Shown piece after piece: positions 30,901-39,200 of a stretch of 64,000 bases of DNA (its first letter is position 1; every line of letters begins with the position of its first letter). The notes below the pieces were generated by a model. It saw only the letters and a list, made by a program, of their open reading frames with translations. It ran no database searches and was not told the origin of the DNA. The DNA is from Clostridia bacterium (GTDB lineage: Bacteria > Bacillota > Clostridia > Oscillospirales > Acutalibacteraceae). The stretch is from the NCBI GenBank assembly GCA_017454485.1, contig JAFTCX010000069.1:1-64000 (forward strand), read 5' to 3'. The position numbers and the translations under genes are program-made.

Positions 30901-32132
30901 GCAAACTTTTGTCCTCCACAGCGGAAAAGATCGCCATGACACCACATTCAGACAACGACCGCAACGGCTATTGCGACGATTGTGAGGCCTATATCTGCGA
31001 GCACCCCGAAACGTCGCTGCAAAACGCAAAAGCGGCGTCCTGCCTTGAAAACGGCTATTCGGGCGACACGGTCTGCGGCTGGTGCGGTCTCACCGTCACC
31101 TACGGCGTTACGCTTCCGGCGTTGGGGCATCAGCCGGAAATCAGCCGTCCGGCAATCGCAGCCACCTGCCTTGATCCGGGTCGCACAGCAGAATATACCT
31201 GTTCGGCATGCGGTGTTGTGACCGTCGAAGCGCAATCCGTGCCCATTAGCACTCATGTGGACAGCGACCGAGACGGCCTGTGCGATGTTTGCCTTGCACC
31301 GCCCGATTGTATGCAGTACGGCAGATGCGGCAATGAGCTGCTCTGGTATGTGAAAGACGGTGTGTTAGTGATCTCCGGCAGCGGCGCGTCCGGTGAAGTT
31401 GAAGCCGCGCCGTGGGAAAGCTGCGCCGATGTGATCGACTGCGTCTACCTCAGAGACAGCGTGACCGCCATGGATGGCGCGCCCTTTGACGAATGCCCGA
31501 ATATTCAGTGTGTGATTGCCGCCGACACGACTACAGTTTCGCGCTGCGCGGCACCGGTGCTGTATTATGCTGACAGCAGCGGCGCAATCACACTGTCCGG
31601 CCGCGATAGGGTGCCGGAGATGGATCTTCCCGCGCTTGTGAATGCCGCCGGTGTGCTTTGCATCGACAAAACGGTTGCATCTCTCTGCTTTACACGCCTG
31701 TCGCTTCATACGGTTGAGGGCGAAAAAGAGCTCGTGTATGACATTCTCAAAAACGGAAAGATCATTGACGAAAAGCATTTCCGCTTACCCGACGGCACAG
31801 CGCTCAACGATTTCAACATCAAGCCGCTGGGCTACAAGACTTTTAACCGTGCGTTCAACGCGCTGCAGGACAATCCCGACCGAAATCTCATCCTCTCGAT
31901 TTCCTGCAAGGATCTGTTGCCGGAATCGCTGAAAGCAGACAGCGGCAATTACACCGAACAGTTTGTGCTGCATTTTATTGAAGAGCCGCAGGAACCGGAG
32001 CAACCCGAAAAACCTCACAGCGAAGAGACGCCGAAATCACTGCCGCAACAGATCATTGAACGCTTTCAGGCAACGCTTGCGGCGATTCTGTCGGTGTTCA
32101 AGAAGCTGTTTAGACTGTTTAAGAAAAAATAA
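27972..32132 (+). CDS. Secreted transglutaminase-like/LRR/CxxC-repeat surface protein
   Basis: The 1386-residue product has a signal peptide (KTIAILLALLFLLQTALIPA). A transglutaminase-like cysteine protease fold (about residues 100-240) has an intact triad: C181 (GRAVCQGFA), H211 (VAHAWNI) and D226 (YHVDASS). About 20 BspA-type LRR repeats span about residues 290-885, followed by two to three CxxC modules like those of the 16763 gene and a second short LRR_5-like patch (about 1115-1190). The tail is basic and amphipathic (FKKLFRLFKKK). The LRR-coding DNA (about 29.1-30.6 kb) is more AT-rich than the flanking domains, suggesting a mosaic origin. ATG 27972 follows AAGGAGGAGG and overlaps the kinase stop. 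The substrate is unknown. Confidence 0.88.
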   Translation: MKKTIAILLALLFLLQTALIPAAAEGETASDVPVLATTDEVAAFIRKGLVARKTAIRFKADKTVAAGATLARVCANTGNGAEGDYLRLALNYVLPKAEQGADDVYTLRPTYYTTAAQEAVVDAYVKSVVAGCTAQDDTEKARYLYDYLCEHVTFDLENLYNDEDLLKYTAYGAVVNGRAVCQGFATLYYKLALAAGLHCRIVTGQRGDVAHAWNIIEIGEQWYHVDASSGAQLLDNSAYFMKRLFDGYTIRYGEKTAPEIQGYLFEIANEGESIRTGTLNNELNYGSNDSIVWQLNTKTGALIISGTGAMPSILFQNGTPFWNNTSIKSAVISEGITNIADYLFNGCSNLAEISIPSTVTSIGSTSFAMCPIESIYLNPDNPAYSLRGECLIHIASKTLLMGTSNSVIPNDGSVENITTFAFYGCSALKTIALPDSLKSITEAAFCDCTGLTEIQFPSNLTTIGGSAFNGCTGLTEIQFPSGLTTIGNAAFKGCTGLAELRIPSGITRINAGSFEDCTGLKTVSFADWKGQDLDISDRAFYGCTGLTKVNLPQGVKSINNYSFAYCTNLTELSLPKTVNKIESNAFDHCGKLRTITVDSENPRFLSRNNCLINTETKELIAACYNSVIPDDGSVIKIGLGAFSGCEELTSIIFPESIKQICGFNDCIGLTEVTIPGNVNRLLWAFQGCTGLTKLNILPGEPLSIDDSFNDCTALETLSFPDRETSIRGFSGCTNLTEVIIPSSVTSIMKAFHNCTNLANVNLSEGLVKLSGFSNCTKLTSISIPKTEKEIGYYSVNDKTAFDGCSGLTSVEFPDEVKQIYGFSNCQGITSITIPKDATDFYAFKDCYNLKTVTILSRSFRYAIYDTLRSAPCTIYGFANSSAETLAKEKNRPFIPLCSQTNAPHNTQPVDVTEPDCLNPGYTAGTVCVDCGEWVSGHEQTAEPLGHALGEPAPENVVAATCTTEGSYDSVTYCTRCGKLLSSTAEKIAMTPHSDNDRNGYCDDCEAYICEHPETSLQNAKAASCLENGYSGDTVCGWCGLTVTYGVTLPALGHQPEISRPAIAATCLDPGRTAEYTCSACGVVTVEAQSVPISTHVDSDRDGLCDVCLAPPDCMQYGRCGNELLWYVKDGVLVISGSGASGEVEAAPWESCADVIDCVYLRDSVTAMDGAPFDECPNIQCVIAADTTTVSRCAAPVLYYADSSGAITLSGRDRVPEMDLPALVNAAGVLCIDKTVASLCFTRLSLHTVEGEKELVYDILKNGKIIDEKHFRLPDGTALNDFNIKPLGYKTFNRAFNALQDNPDRNLILSISCKDLLPESLKADSGNYTEQFVLHFIEEPQEPEQPEKPHSEETPKSLPQQIIERFQATLAAILSVFKKLFRLFKKK

Positions 32133-32166
32133 GCGGCGGATTTTGCCGTGTTTATCAAATGATTTT

Positions 32167-32217
32167 CATCCGTGCCTTTCGGCTGCGTTACCGCCGACGG
32201 CACGGATGGTTTTTGTG
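32167..32217 (+). terminator. Terminator after the transglutaminase-LRR gene
   Basis: CATCCGTGCC and GGCACGGATG arms with an inner hairpin, followed by a T-run. Confidence 0.8.
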
Positions 32218-32250
32218 CTTTTTTGCGGAAGGATGAGCCCTTTTGTTTCA

Positions 32251-32315
32251 TTTCGTTCCCGAATTTCGCGGTTTCGTTCCCGACGTATTGATTTTGATTT
32301 TAAAATCTTTACAAT
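32251..32315 (+). promoter_or_regulatory. Second LytTR-type operator and promoter
   Basis: TTTCGTTCCC at 32251-32260 and 32272-32281, again with 21-base period. Six bases later comes TTGATT (32288-32293), then 16 bases and TACAAT (32310-32315). Repeat sequence, period and distance to the -35 are the same as at 25814-25856, so the local response regulator most probably controls both promoters. Confidence 0.87.
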
Positions 32316-32371
32316 GGGTTTTGGTTATACCGAAATGGAAACGTAACTACAGAAAAAGGACGGATGAAAAC

Positions 32372-33409
32372 ATGAAAAAGGAAACGCAAAAAGGCACGTT
32401 ACCCTTGACCTGCTCCTGCGGTGCAATTTTCAGCAACGACCAACTGTTTTGCACAACCTGCGGAACAAGCAAAGAGGAATTGCAAAAGAGCAAATACAAA
32501 GAAATTTGTGAAAAAGCGAAAACTGCGGCGTCACTGAAGGAGCTTGAGCCCCTGCGTGCAAGCTGCGACGCCATCTCCGATTACCGCAACATTACAGAAT
32601 GGCAAGCGTTTTTGGACAAAAAGATCGATATTCTGAAGAAGAAAAAGAAAAAGAAAACCGGACGCATCATTGGCCTTTCATCTGCTGTTGTTGTGCTTGC
32701 TGCGCTTGCAGTGCTATTTGTGATTTTTGTCATGCCTTATCTGCCTCATTTTATGAAAGCAGAAAAGGCAGTAAAAAGCGGAGATTATGTTCTTGCGATC
32801 GAGGAATACAAACAGGCGGAAGGATTCTTAGGAAGCGACGAAAAGCTTCCCGAAACCTATTATGCTTACGGTGCAGCGCTGCAGGACGAAGAAAAGTATT
32901 TGGACGCAGCAAACGCGTTCACCGATTCCGATAACCACGCCGATGCCGAAACACGTATTGCGGAATGCGGCAAGGCGCTGATTCAGAAAAAACAATATGG
33001 CGACGCTTCAAAAGTTTTCTCTCTTCTTTCCACCAAAGAAAGCAAGGCATATGTCAATTATGCAAACGGTATGGAGCAGGTACAAAAGAAGAACTATGCC
33101 AAAGCGCTCGAATACTTTGAAAAAGCCGATGATGTGGAGGGCAGCGCCAAGCGAATTGATCAAGCTCACTATGTACTTGGTAAACAGGCTATTTCCACGG
33201 ATACGGAAAGCGCCCGCAATCATCTGCGAGCTGCCGGCGATTACAAGGACGCAAAGAACCTGCTGAAGGTCTGTGATCTCATGGACGCTGAACAGGAAGC
33301 TCAAGCCGGCAATCTGAACGAGGCTCTTGCGATGTTCAAAAAGCTTCCGGCAAATCTGTCCTATGATCAAGTGTCTTTTTTGCACATGATTTTTACTGAA
33401 AACATATAA
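32372..33409 (+). CDS. Zinc-ribbon, single-TM protein with TPR-like extracytoplasmic region
   Basis: The 345-residue product has an N-terminal zinc ribbon (CSCG...CTTCG, cysteines at about 13, 15, 27 and 30). A Lys-rich stretch (ILKKKKKKKTGR) precedes one transmembrane helix (about 108-130), and the rest is a region of TPR-like helical hairpins (motifs such as AEKAVKSGDYVLAIEEYKQA). Domain order matches the protein at 11403-12974. ATG 32372 is used because the longer frame overlaps the promoter; AAAAAGGA lies 11 bases upstream. Its promoter has a LytTR operator, making it a target of the neighbouring two-component system. A role in sensing or assembling envelope complexes is a guess. Confidence 0.8.
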   Translation: MKKETQKGTLPLTCSCGAIFSNDQLFCTTCGTSKEELQKSKYKEICEKAKTAASLKELEPLRASCDAISDYRNITEWQAFLDKKIDILKKKKKKKTGRIIGLSSAVVVLAALAVLFVIFVMPYLPHFMKAEKAVKSGDYVLAIEEYKQAEGFLGSDEKLPETYYAYGAALQDEEKYLDAANAFTDSDNHADAETRIAECGKALIQKKQYGDASKVFSLLSTKESKAYVNYANGMEQVQKKNYAKALEYFEKADDVEGSAKRIDQAHYVLGKQAISTDTESARNHLRAAGDYKDAKNLLKVCDLMDAEQEAQAGNLNEALAMFKKLPANLSYDQVSFLHMIFTENI

Positions 33410-33420
33410 TCTTGAATGCC

Positions 33421-33575
33421 ATACTGACACACCAGTGAAAGCCGAACAATCGTCATGCAGCGCTTTTTCATCGCCTGCTAACAAGCTGCAAACATGACTG
33501 CAAAAAACAGCTTAATGTCAGCAAAAATCAGAAGGGAAAACTTGTAAATAAAACATCGGAAAGCCAGAGGAAACA
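33421..33575 (+). repeat. Interspersed repeat element B, copy 1
   Basis: About 150 bases similar to 46352-46488; shared blocks include ATGCAGCG, GCTAACAA, GCTGCAAA, ATGACTGCAAAAAA and AATGTCAGCAAA. The left end (ACTGACAC) is degenerate compared with copy 2. It lies 11 bases after the stop of the zinc-ribbon gene. Confidence 0.7.
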
Positions 33576-33613
33576 AAGGCTTTTCCGGGACTCCGGGGGG
33601 CAGCGGCTTTTTT

Positions 33614-33759
33614 GTTGCAGCGCCCGGGAATCGAACAAGGAGAGAGCATCCGCAGGATGCGGAAGAAAACAGTCCGGGGGACTGTTTTCGCCGACGCGGC
33701 AACGAGCGCAGCGAGGCGATAGGCGCGGCAGCGCCGGACAATTCCCGCTGGGGGTGCCA
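33614..33759. repeat. GC-rich palindromic block between two tRNA-like 3' fragments
   Basis: On the minus strand 33636-33614 reads GTTCGATTCCC followed by GGGCGCTGCAAC, resembling a T-arm and acceptor. On the plus strand 33741-33759 is an exact 19-base copy of the 3' end of tRNA-Arg (25002-25020). Between them lie hairpins GCATCC/GGATGC (about 33647-33661) and GAAAACAGTCC/GGACTGTTTTC (about 33665-33689). No complete tRNA can be folded. Confidence 0.7.
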
Positions 33760-33764
33760 AAGAA

Positions 33765-33812
33765 AAAATGCCGAAAGCCCTGATTTTATAAGGGTTTTCG
33801 GCATTTTTGTTT
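33765..33812 (+). terminator. Second copy of the tRNA-Arg terminator
   Basis: AAAATGCCGAAAGCCCT...AGGGTTTTCGGCATTTTTG, near-identical to 25026-25078 and in the same position relative to the duplicated tRNA 3' end. Confidence 0.85.
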
Positions 33813-33845
33813 TTTGAAAGCAAACGTTTTTTCTGTTGACACAAC

Positions 33846-33972
33846 ATTTTGCGCAGGCATCTTTTGCCAACCGCCGGGTTTGCTGCGTGATTTCTGTTAC
33901 ATCTACACCTGACAAAAAATATCCTCGCCAATCTTCACACACCGAGTTAATCAGCGGGTAATCAGCGGGTAC
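33846..33972 (-). mobile_element. Truncated copy of the 58.1-kb MITE
   Basis: This stretch matches the reverse complement of much of the element at 58120-58280, including GATTTCTGTTACATCT and CCTCGCCAATCTT. It ends in TTAATCAGCGGGTAATCAGCGGGTAC, a partly duplicated terminal repeat, 1 base before the stop codon of the kinase gene. The other terminal repeat is absent. Confidence 0.75.
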
Positions 33973-33973
33973 T

Positions 33974-35266
33974 TCATGGGTGGTCGGATTCCAACGGTCG
34001 TTTAAAGGGAATCGTCACTTTGACGATGGTGCCGCCGCCGTCGCGCGCAAGGATGGTCAGTGTGCCGCCGCACATGATTTCGAGTCGCTGCCGGATATTG
34101 GAGAGCGCGATGTGCGGTTCGTTGTTTTCTTTGGCGGCGTTGAAATCGGCGCCGTCGTTTTCCACAATGATCTCGCTGCCAAGGCTGGTTTCGCGGGTAC
34201 GGATGGAGAGGTGCAGCGGGCCGCCATAGGGATTCATGCCGTGCTTGACAGCGTTTTCCGCAATGGGCTGAAGCGTCAGCGGCGGCACACGGAAATGCGT
34301 GTGCGGCGTATCGAAGTGCACAAGGAGCAGATCCTCATACTGCGCTTGTTCAACAGCCAGATAGGCGCGGGTGTGCTCCAATTCCGAAGTAAAGGGAATG
34401 GTGCTGTCTCCTGCAACGGCGCTGAAATTTTTGCGCAGATAGTTGGTGAAATCCAGCGTAACCTGCCGCGCTTTTTGGGGATCCTGATTGCAAAGGCTGT
34501 AGATGCTCATCAGCGTGTTGTAGATGAAGTGCGGCCGCATTTGCAGCACCATGACGTTCGCGCGCTGGTTGGCGATTTCGCGCTGCTGGTTCATATATTC
34601 CTTCACGCTTTTACGAAAGATCAAACCGAACATTGTGATCGCGCAGAGCACCAGCCAGAAGGAAACCAGAATATCAACGGCAGCGAACATATAGAGGAAC
34701 ACCATGATTGCTGCAGGCAGCAGATAGATCAGCAGCGCGACGAACAGCTCTTTGGAGAGCTTTTTTCGCTTCAAAAACAGCGACACGGTGTTCAAAAGCG
34801 TAAGGGCGACCAGCGGCGTGATCAGCAGCGGAAACCACGGTCCGCGCACGTATGCAAGCGCCGGGTTTGTGCCGTAAAAAGCGTTTGTGAACTGCGCGGC
34901 AATCAGCAAAGCAATGAAAACGCCCCACAGGGCCACGGCAGCGCGAAACAGGCGGCTGCCTTTGATGTTCTCTTTGGCGCAGTGCAGCAAAAACGGCATG
35001 GGCATGAGCGTGAGGACGGAGAAAAACAGGAATTCAAAAAGAATGATGACCCTTTGCGCTTTTACCATTTCGGGAGAGCTGTAGCTGATCAGCTCGAGTA
35101 AGATCACAATGACATAAAGAAAAAGCAGCGAAAAAAACAGGACAAAAAAGCGTCGGTTCCATCGGCCGAGCGCGGGCATCACAGCGGAGAAGGCGACGCC
35201 GATGATGCTCACTGCCAGCAATGCGCTGCCAATCGAAAAAAAGGCGACCGTCAACCAATCTGTCAT
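33974..35266 (-). CDS. LytS/YehU-type sensor histidine kinase (HisKA_4-like, 7TM)
   Basis: The 430-residue product has about seven hydrophobic segments in residues 1-225, a linker helix, the His_kinase motif with phospho-acceptor in LQMRPHFIYNTLMSIYSLC, and a HATPase domain with QPIAENAVKHGM and a late HIALSNIRQRLEIMCGG. ATG 35266 overlaps the stop of the regulator gene (ATGA), so the two are translationally coupled. The signal is unknown. The pair is divergent from the 3348-residue surface protein gene, a plausible target. The gene ends next to a truncated MITE. Confidence 0.9.
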   Translation of the reverse strand: MTDWLTVAFFSIGSALLAVSIIGVAFSAVMPALGRWNRRFFVLFFSLLFLYVIVILLELISYSSPEMVKAQRVIILFEFLFFSVLTLMPMPFLLHCAKENIKGSRLFRAAVALWGVFIALLIAAQFTNAFYGTNPALAYVRGPWFPLLITPLVALTLLNTVSLFLKRKKLSKELFVALLIYLLPAAIMVFLYMFAAVDILVSFWLVLCAITMFGLIFRKSVKEYMNQQREIANQRANVMVLQMRPHFIYNTLMSIYSLCNQDPQKARQVTLDFTNYLRKNFSAVAGDSTIPFTSELEHTRAYLAVEQAQYEDLLLVHFDTPHTHFRVPPLTLQPIAENAVKHGMNPYGGPLHLSIRTRETSLGSEIIVENDGADFNAAKENNEPHIALSNIRQRLEIMCGGTLTILARDGGGTIVKVTIPFKRPLESDHP

Positions 35267-35859
35267 ACGCTGTCGCCTCCCATGATCGGATAGCGCAGCT
35301 TTTTGAGCTGGGCGCGCACGCCCTCGGGGGTCAGCGGTTTGACCATGAATCCGCAGGCGCCGGTGTTCCAGGCGTCGAGGGAATAATCGGGATAAGCGGT
35401 CAGAAAGACCACGTTGGTGCGCGGGTTGATCTCCAGCAGCGTGCTGCAAAGGTCAAGACCGCTGGCGGTTCCCAGCTCAATGTCCAAAAAGGCCAGCGCA
35501 ACGCGGTTCGTTTTTGCATATTCAATTGCCTGCTGCGGCCAGATAAAACCCTTGATCGCGGCGGACGGCAGGACCTGCTCCAAAACAGACAGGCTGTCGG
35601 AGAGGATGACCTTGCTGTCGTCCACCATGAGAATGTTGGGCGATTCCTCGCTCACGCTCACAGCGGCAAGCAGCGTGCCCACGTCCACATCCAGCAGCGC
35701 GGAAAGGCGGGTGATCATGGACGCATCCGGCAAACGGCTGCCGTTTTCCCAACGCGCGACGGTGGACTGGTTCACAAACATCTGCTCTGCAAGCTGCGTC
35801 TGTGAAAAACCTTTTTTTGCCCGCAGTTTTTTCAGAGTTTCAGAAAATGCATTGTTCAT
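35263..35859 (-). CDS. Response regulator with N-terminal XRE helix-turn-helix and C-terminal receiver
   Basis: The 198-residue product is a fusion in unusual order. An XRE HTH domain (about residues 8-62, LRAKKGFSQTQLAEQMFVNQ with ARWENGSRLP) is followed by a receiver domain (about 74-192). The receiver has acidic residues D80/D81, phospho-acceptor D126 (AFLDIEL), T154 and K174 (FMVKPLT). Classical regulators carry the receiver first. It is coupled to a LytS-type kinase and divergent from the giant surface-protein gene. Phosphorylation probably alters HTH dimerisation or DNA binding (inference). Confidence 0.9.
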   Translation of the reverse strand: MNNAFSETLKKLRAKKGFSQTQLAEQMFVNQSTVARWENGSRLPDASMITRLSALLDVDVGTLLAAVSVSEESPNILMVDDSKVILSDSLSVLEQVLPSAAIKGFIWPQQAIEYAKTNRVALAFLDIELGTASGLDLCSTLLEINPRTNVVFLTAYPDYSLDAWNTGACGFMVKPLTPEGVRAQLKKLRYPIMGGDSV

Positions 35860-35886
35860 TTGAAAGCCTTCACCTCTTTTATGTTC

Positions 35887-35915
35887 ATGATAACCCGATA
35901 TGATAAAAAAAGCAA
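35887..35915 (-). promoter_or_regulatory. Promoter of the XRE-REC/kinase operon
   Basis: On the minus strand TTGCTT (35915-35910), 17 bases and TATCAT (35892-35887). Confidence 0.7.
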
Positions 35916-35960
35916 GCCCCTTGAAAAAAACACGGTTTTATTTTTGGAAAAAAATATGAC

Positions 35961-36005
35961 ATTCCGGAATACATCCTTGACAATTTAAAAATCTATTTTT
36001 AGAAT
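35961..36005 (+). promoter_or_regulatory. Promoter of the giant surface-protein gene with adjacent palindrome
   Basis: TTGACA (35977-35982), 17 bases and TAGAAT (36000-36005). A perfect 10-base palindrome ATTCCGGAAT (35961-35970) lies 6 bases upstream of the -35, between the divergent promoters, and is a candidate site for the XRE-REC regulator. Confidence 0.75.
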
Positions 36006-36095
36006 AATAAAGGTTTCGAATATGCTTCGGAGCAAAAAGCTGCAGATTCTTTGCAAAAGGATGGACACGTCTATGATCATCTGCGATAATCGGTT

Positions 36096-36123
36096 GACAG
36101 ACAGGATGAGTCTGTCCTTTTTG
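36096..36123 (+). promoter_or_regulatory. Terminator-like hairpin inside the leader of the giant gene
   Basis: GACAGAC and GTCTGTC pair around a 7-base loop and are followed by CTTTTTGC, about 85 bases after the predicted transcription start and 100 bases before the start codon. This layout suggests attenuation or a riboswitch-like leader; I could not match the upstream part to a known aptamer (c-di-GMP classes were considered). Confidence 0.5.
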
Positions 36124-36224
36124 CATCTTTTTTGAAAATCCGGCCGTAACGGGGGTTCCGCTCCCGACGCGGTCGTGTTTGCAATTTTTTTGTTTGCCCG
36201 CATGGGCAGAAAGGAGACCTCTTT

Positions 36225-39200
36225 ATGGCAAAACGACTGAAACAGACCCTTGCGCTGTTCCTCGTGCTCCTGATGGTGGTCACTTCGGTGCCGCTTTCGG
36301 TGAGCGCAAAGGTGAGCGAGTCGCTTGTTGAAAAGCTCACGTCGGTTTACGGCGGCGACGAATCGCGCGCAAGAAGCGATCTTGCGCTGCTGTATGATGC
36401 CGGCATCATCGACGAAGACGGCAACATGGCTGCGCTCGACATCCGCGAGGACGGTGCGCCCGCTGAGCTGGACGCTTTGGCCGAACGCATTGCAAACGGA
36501 GAGAGCGTGGGTGCGCTTTCTGTGAACGGCAGTGCGGCCGACACAGAGCAGATCACACAGATTCAGCAGATCGACACCATGCTGGAAGCGATCCGGCTGA
36601 TGGATCAGGATGTTGAAATCACCGACGAGCACGTCGCAAATTTCAAATCGCTGGTTGCCGGCCTTGCAGACGGCAGCATTGACATTGACGAAGCGATCGA
36701 AACCGGAACGCTTTCGCTGAACAAAGCGCCGCGCAGAGCCCCCGGAAACAACGCCGACGGCTATGAGACCGGCGACATGGCGGTAACTGACGGAAAATAT
36801 ACCGACGCGATGCTGAGCGGCGACCAATATAACGCAAGCTATACCTTCACGGCGGACACCTCCACCACGTGGTATACCGACAACGCCCACAAAGGCATTG
36901 TTGCGGACGGCGTTGTAACGCTGAGCGCTGAAGACAAGGAATCCTACGCGCCCGGTGAAACTGTCACTGTGACAGCGAGTTTGAACAAGGCGCAGAGCGT
37001 GCCCGTCAGCTTTGACTGGAAAGCGGTCGGTGCAGGCGTTGGCGTGAACGGCACGGCAAGCGGAACCGTAGCTTGGAACGCGGGCGAAACAGGCGACAAG
37101 ACCTTCTCCTTTGTCATCGGCGACAAGGCGAGCGACGACCTCTGGCAGGGCAGCCGCGCGTTGGTGATCAACGCCTCCAATGTGCGCGGCGCGCTGTTCT
37201 CCGGCAACGCAACCACTTGGAGCAAAACCGTTCAGGTCGCTTCGTCGGATAACGACGCGATCAAGGCGAGTTATACCACGACGGACACAGTCAGCGGTTT
37301 CACATCAACGACCGGTTATGATAACCGGGGAAAGAAAACCATGACGATCCACAAAAAGTTTACCGGATCTGATGCATGGAAGATTCCCCAAAACGGTAAC
37401 TGCACAATCACCATTGCGCATTTCGGAACGGCAGGCATGGAAATTGCCATTGTACCAACAACAGCCGATGTGAATCCCGTGGCTAATGCAGCGGCTAATT
37501 CGAGGATCATACAAGACTTCCAAAACAACAAAGTCGGATGGACAGACACAACGCATTACCAAGACCAGGCATCCCCTAAGACAGTCAGTGTTGGAAATCT
37601 GCCGTCAGGAACCGTCAACGATTCTGGCGAGACCATTGTCGTGCTGTTCTTCGCTGATAACGTCCAAGGAGTTGGCAACTTGTCGCTGAAATCCTTCACG
37701 ATTGCCGCGCGCAAGCCCAGCGAGCATGACCTTGTAAAATCGGTCAGCGTGCCGGCCGGCACTTATCGCACCGGCGAGGTTGTGCCTGTCACTGTTGAGC
37801 TGGACAACTACGTCAGTGCTGTGGAAAACACAAAGCTGACCGTCAACGGCACAAGCTGCGCCCTGTTGGATGCAACGAATACCGAAACCAAAAAGCTCAC
37901 CTTCGGCTACACAGTCAAGGCGACGGATACCGGCGCGATCAATGTCACTGCGCTCACCGGTTTGAAAAACGCCGACAACATGAACGTTACGCTGGATTCT
38001 GCCTTCCCGTCGCAGAGCTTCGGCACGGCGCAGGGCGTCACGCTTGTTTCCGATGTGAAAAACAGCAGCATCGATTGGGCGAACGTCAAATACGGCGTGA
38101 CCGACACCGACGCAAACGAACAGACCGTAACCGTGGTTTTCCCGCTCAAGAGCGGCGCGAACAACGTTGCATGGGTCGCCAGCGAAGCGGTGCAGTATAA
38201 CACCAGCGGTTCTCCCGTTGCCATGCCCGTTCCCGGCTACGCCAACGCCACGGCAGATTATTATGTGCCCGGCGCTTATCTTTCCACCGACGGCGGCGCG
38301 ACGCGCTATCCCGTTTTTGTTGCGCAAAACGGCGACACCCCGGTTGCCCTTGTTGCCCGCTTCAAGGGGGGCGAAAACGAATCTGACGCGTTCCGCAAAG
38401 AGACGCTGAACCTCTTTATGGACCCGGATATCGTTTCGAACGAAAACGCAGGCAAATATCTGCCTGCCGTCACCTCGGCGCAGGATGCTGTGCCTTATGC
38501 CGCAACCGCGTCCGCTGCCCCGATCGTTTTGGGCAAAAGCTGGACCTATTACCTCAAGGGCGGCGCAGCGTTTGAACAGGGCGCGTTCGTTTCCCGCGGC
38601 CTTGCCGATTATGAGGGCCTTGTGGAAAACGGCTTTTTGAAAAAGGGCGACGACGCCTATGTCATTTTGCAGGATACGGCGGAGCCGGACCATCAGTATG
38701 ATGTGGAAATCGTGGTCAACAAAGCGCTGCGCGACGCGCTGATTTCCGGCGCGCGCGTGGAAGACGGTCAGGACCTGCGCCTGTGGTATCAGGTCAGCGG
38801 CCGCAAAGCCTTCACCTTTACCAAGCCCGCAGATTTTACACTGACAAGCGCAAACACAGATGTGGCGGTGATCACGCCTGTGGATGACGCACCGGGCGTC
38901 TATCATGTCAGCCTCACCGGCGCGGTCGGCAGCAGCGCACTCACGCTGACGGTCGGCAACGGCAAAGCGGAGCGTGCCTTCGATTTGAGCGCCGGAACGG
39001 TGATCAGCAAGGCGGGCAAAACGCCCTTCCTGCAGATTCCGTCCTATTCCATGGTCCGCACCACGCTGACCAACACCGACACCGATGTGCTGTTCAGCTC
39101 CAACCTGACCGCCCGCAACGCAGGCGACAGCACCGCAACGACCACCTTTGCTGCAACGCTTTATGCCGCGCAGACAGTCGAAGGCGGCTATGAAAAGACC

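Noticed and set aside
33741..33759. Complete second tRNA-Arg gene
   Set aside because: Only the 3' 19 bases match; no D-arm, anticodon arm or 5' acceptor strand is present.
36006..36224. Cyclic-di-GMP riboswitch in the giant-gene leader
   Set aside because: The conserved GEMM segments (GGCAAA, ACGCAAAGC and tetraloop) are not present, and the class II pattern is also absent.
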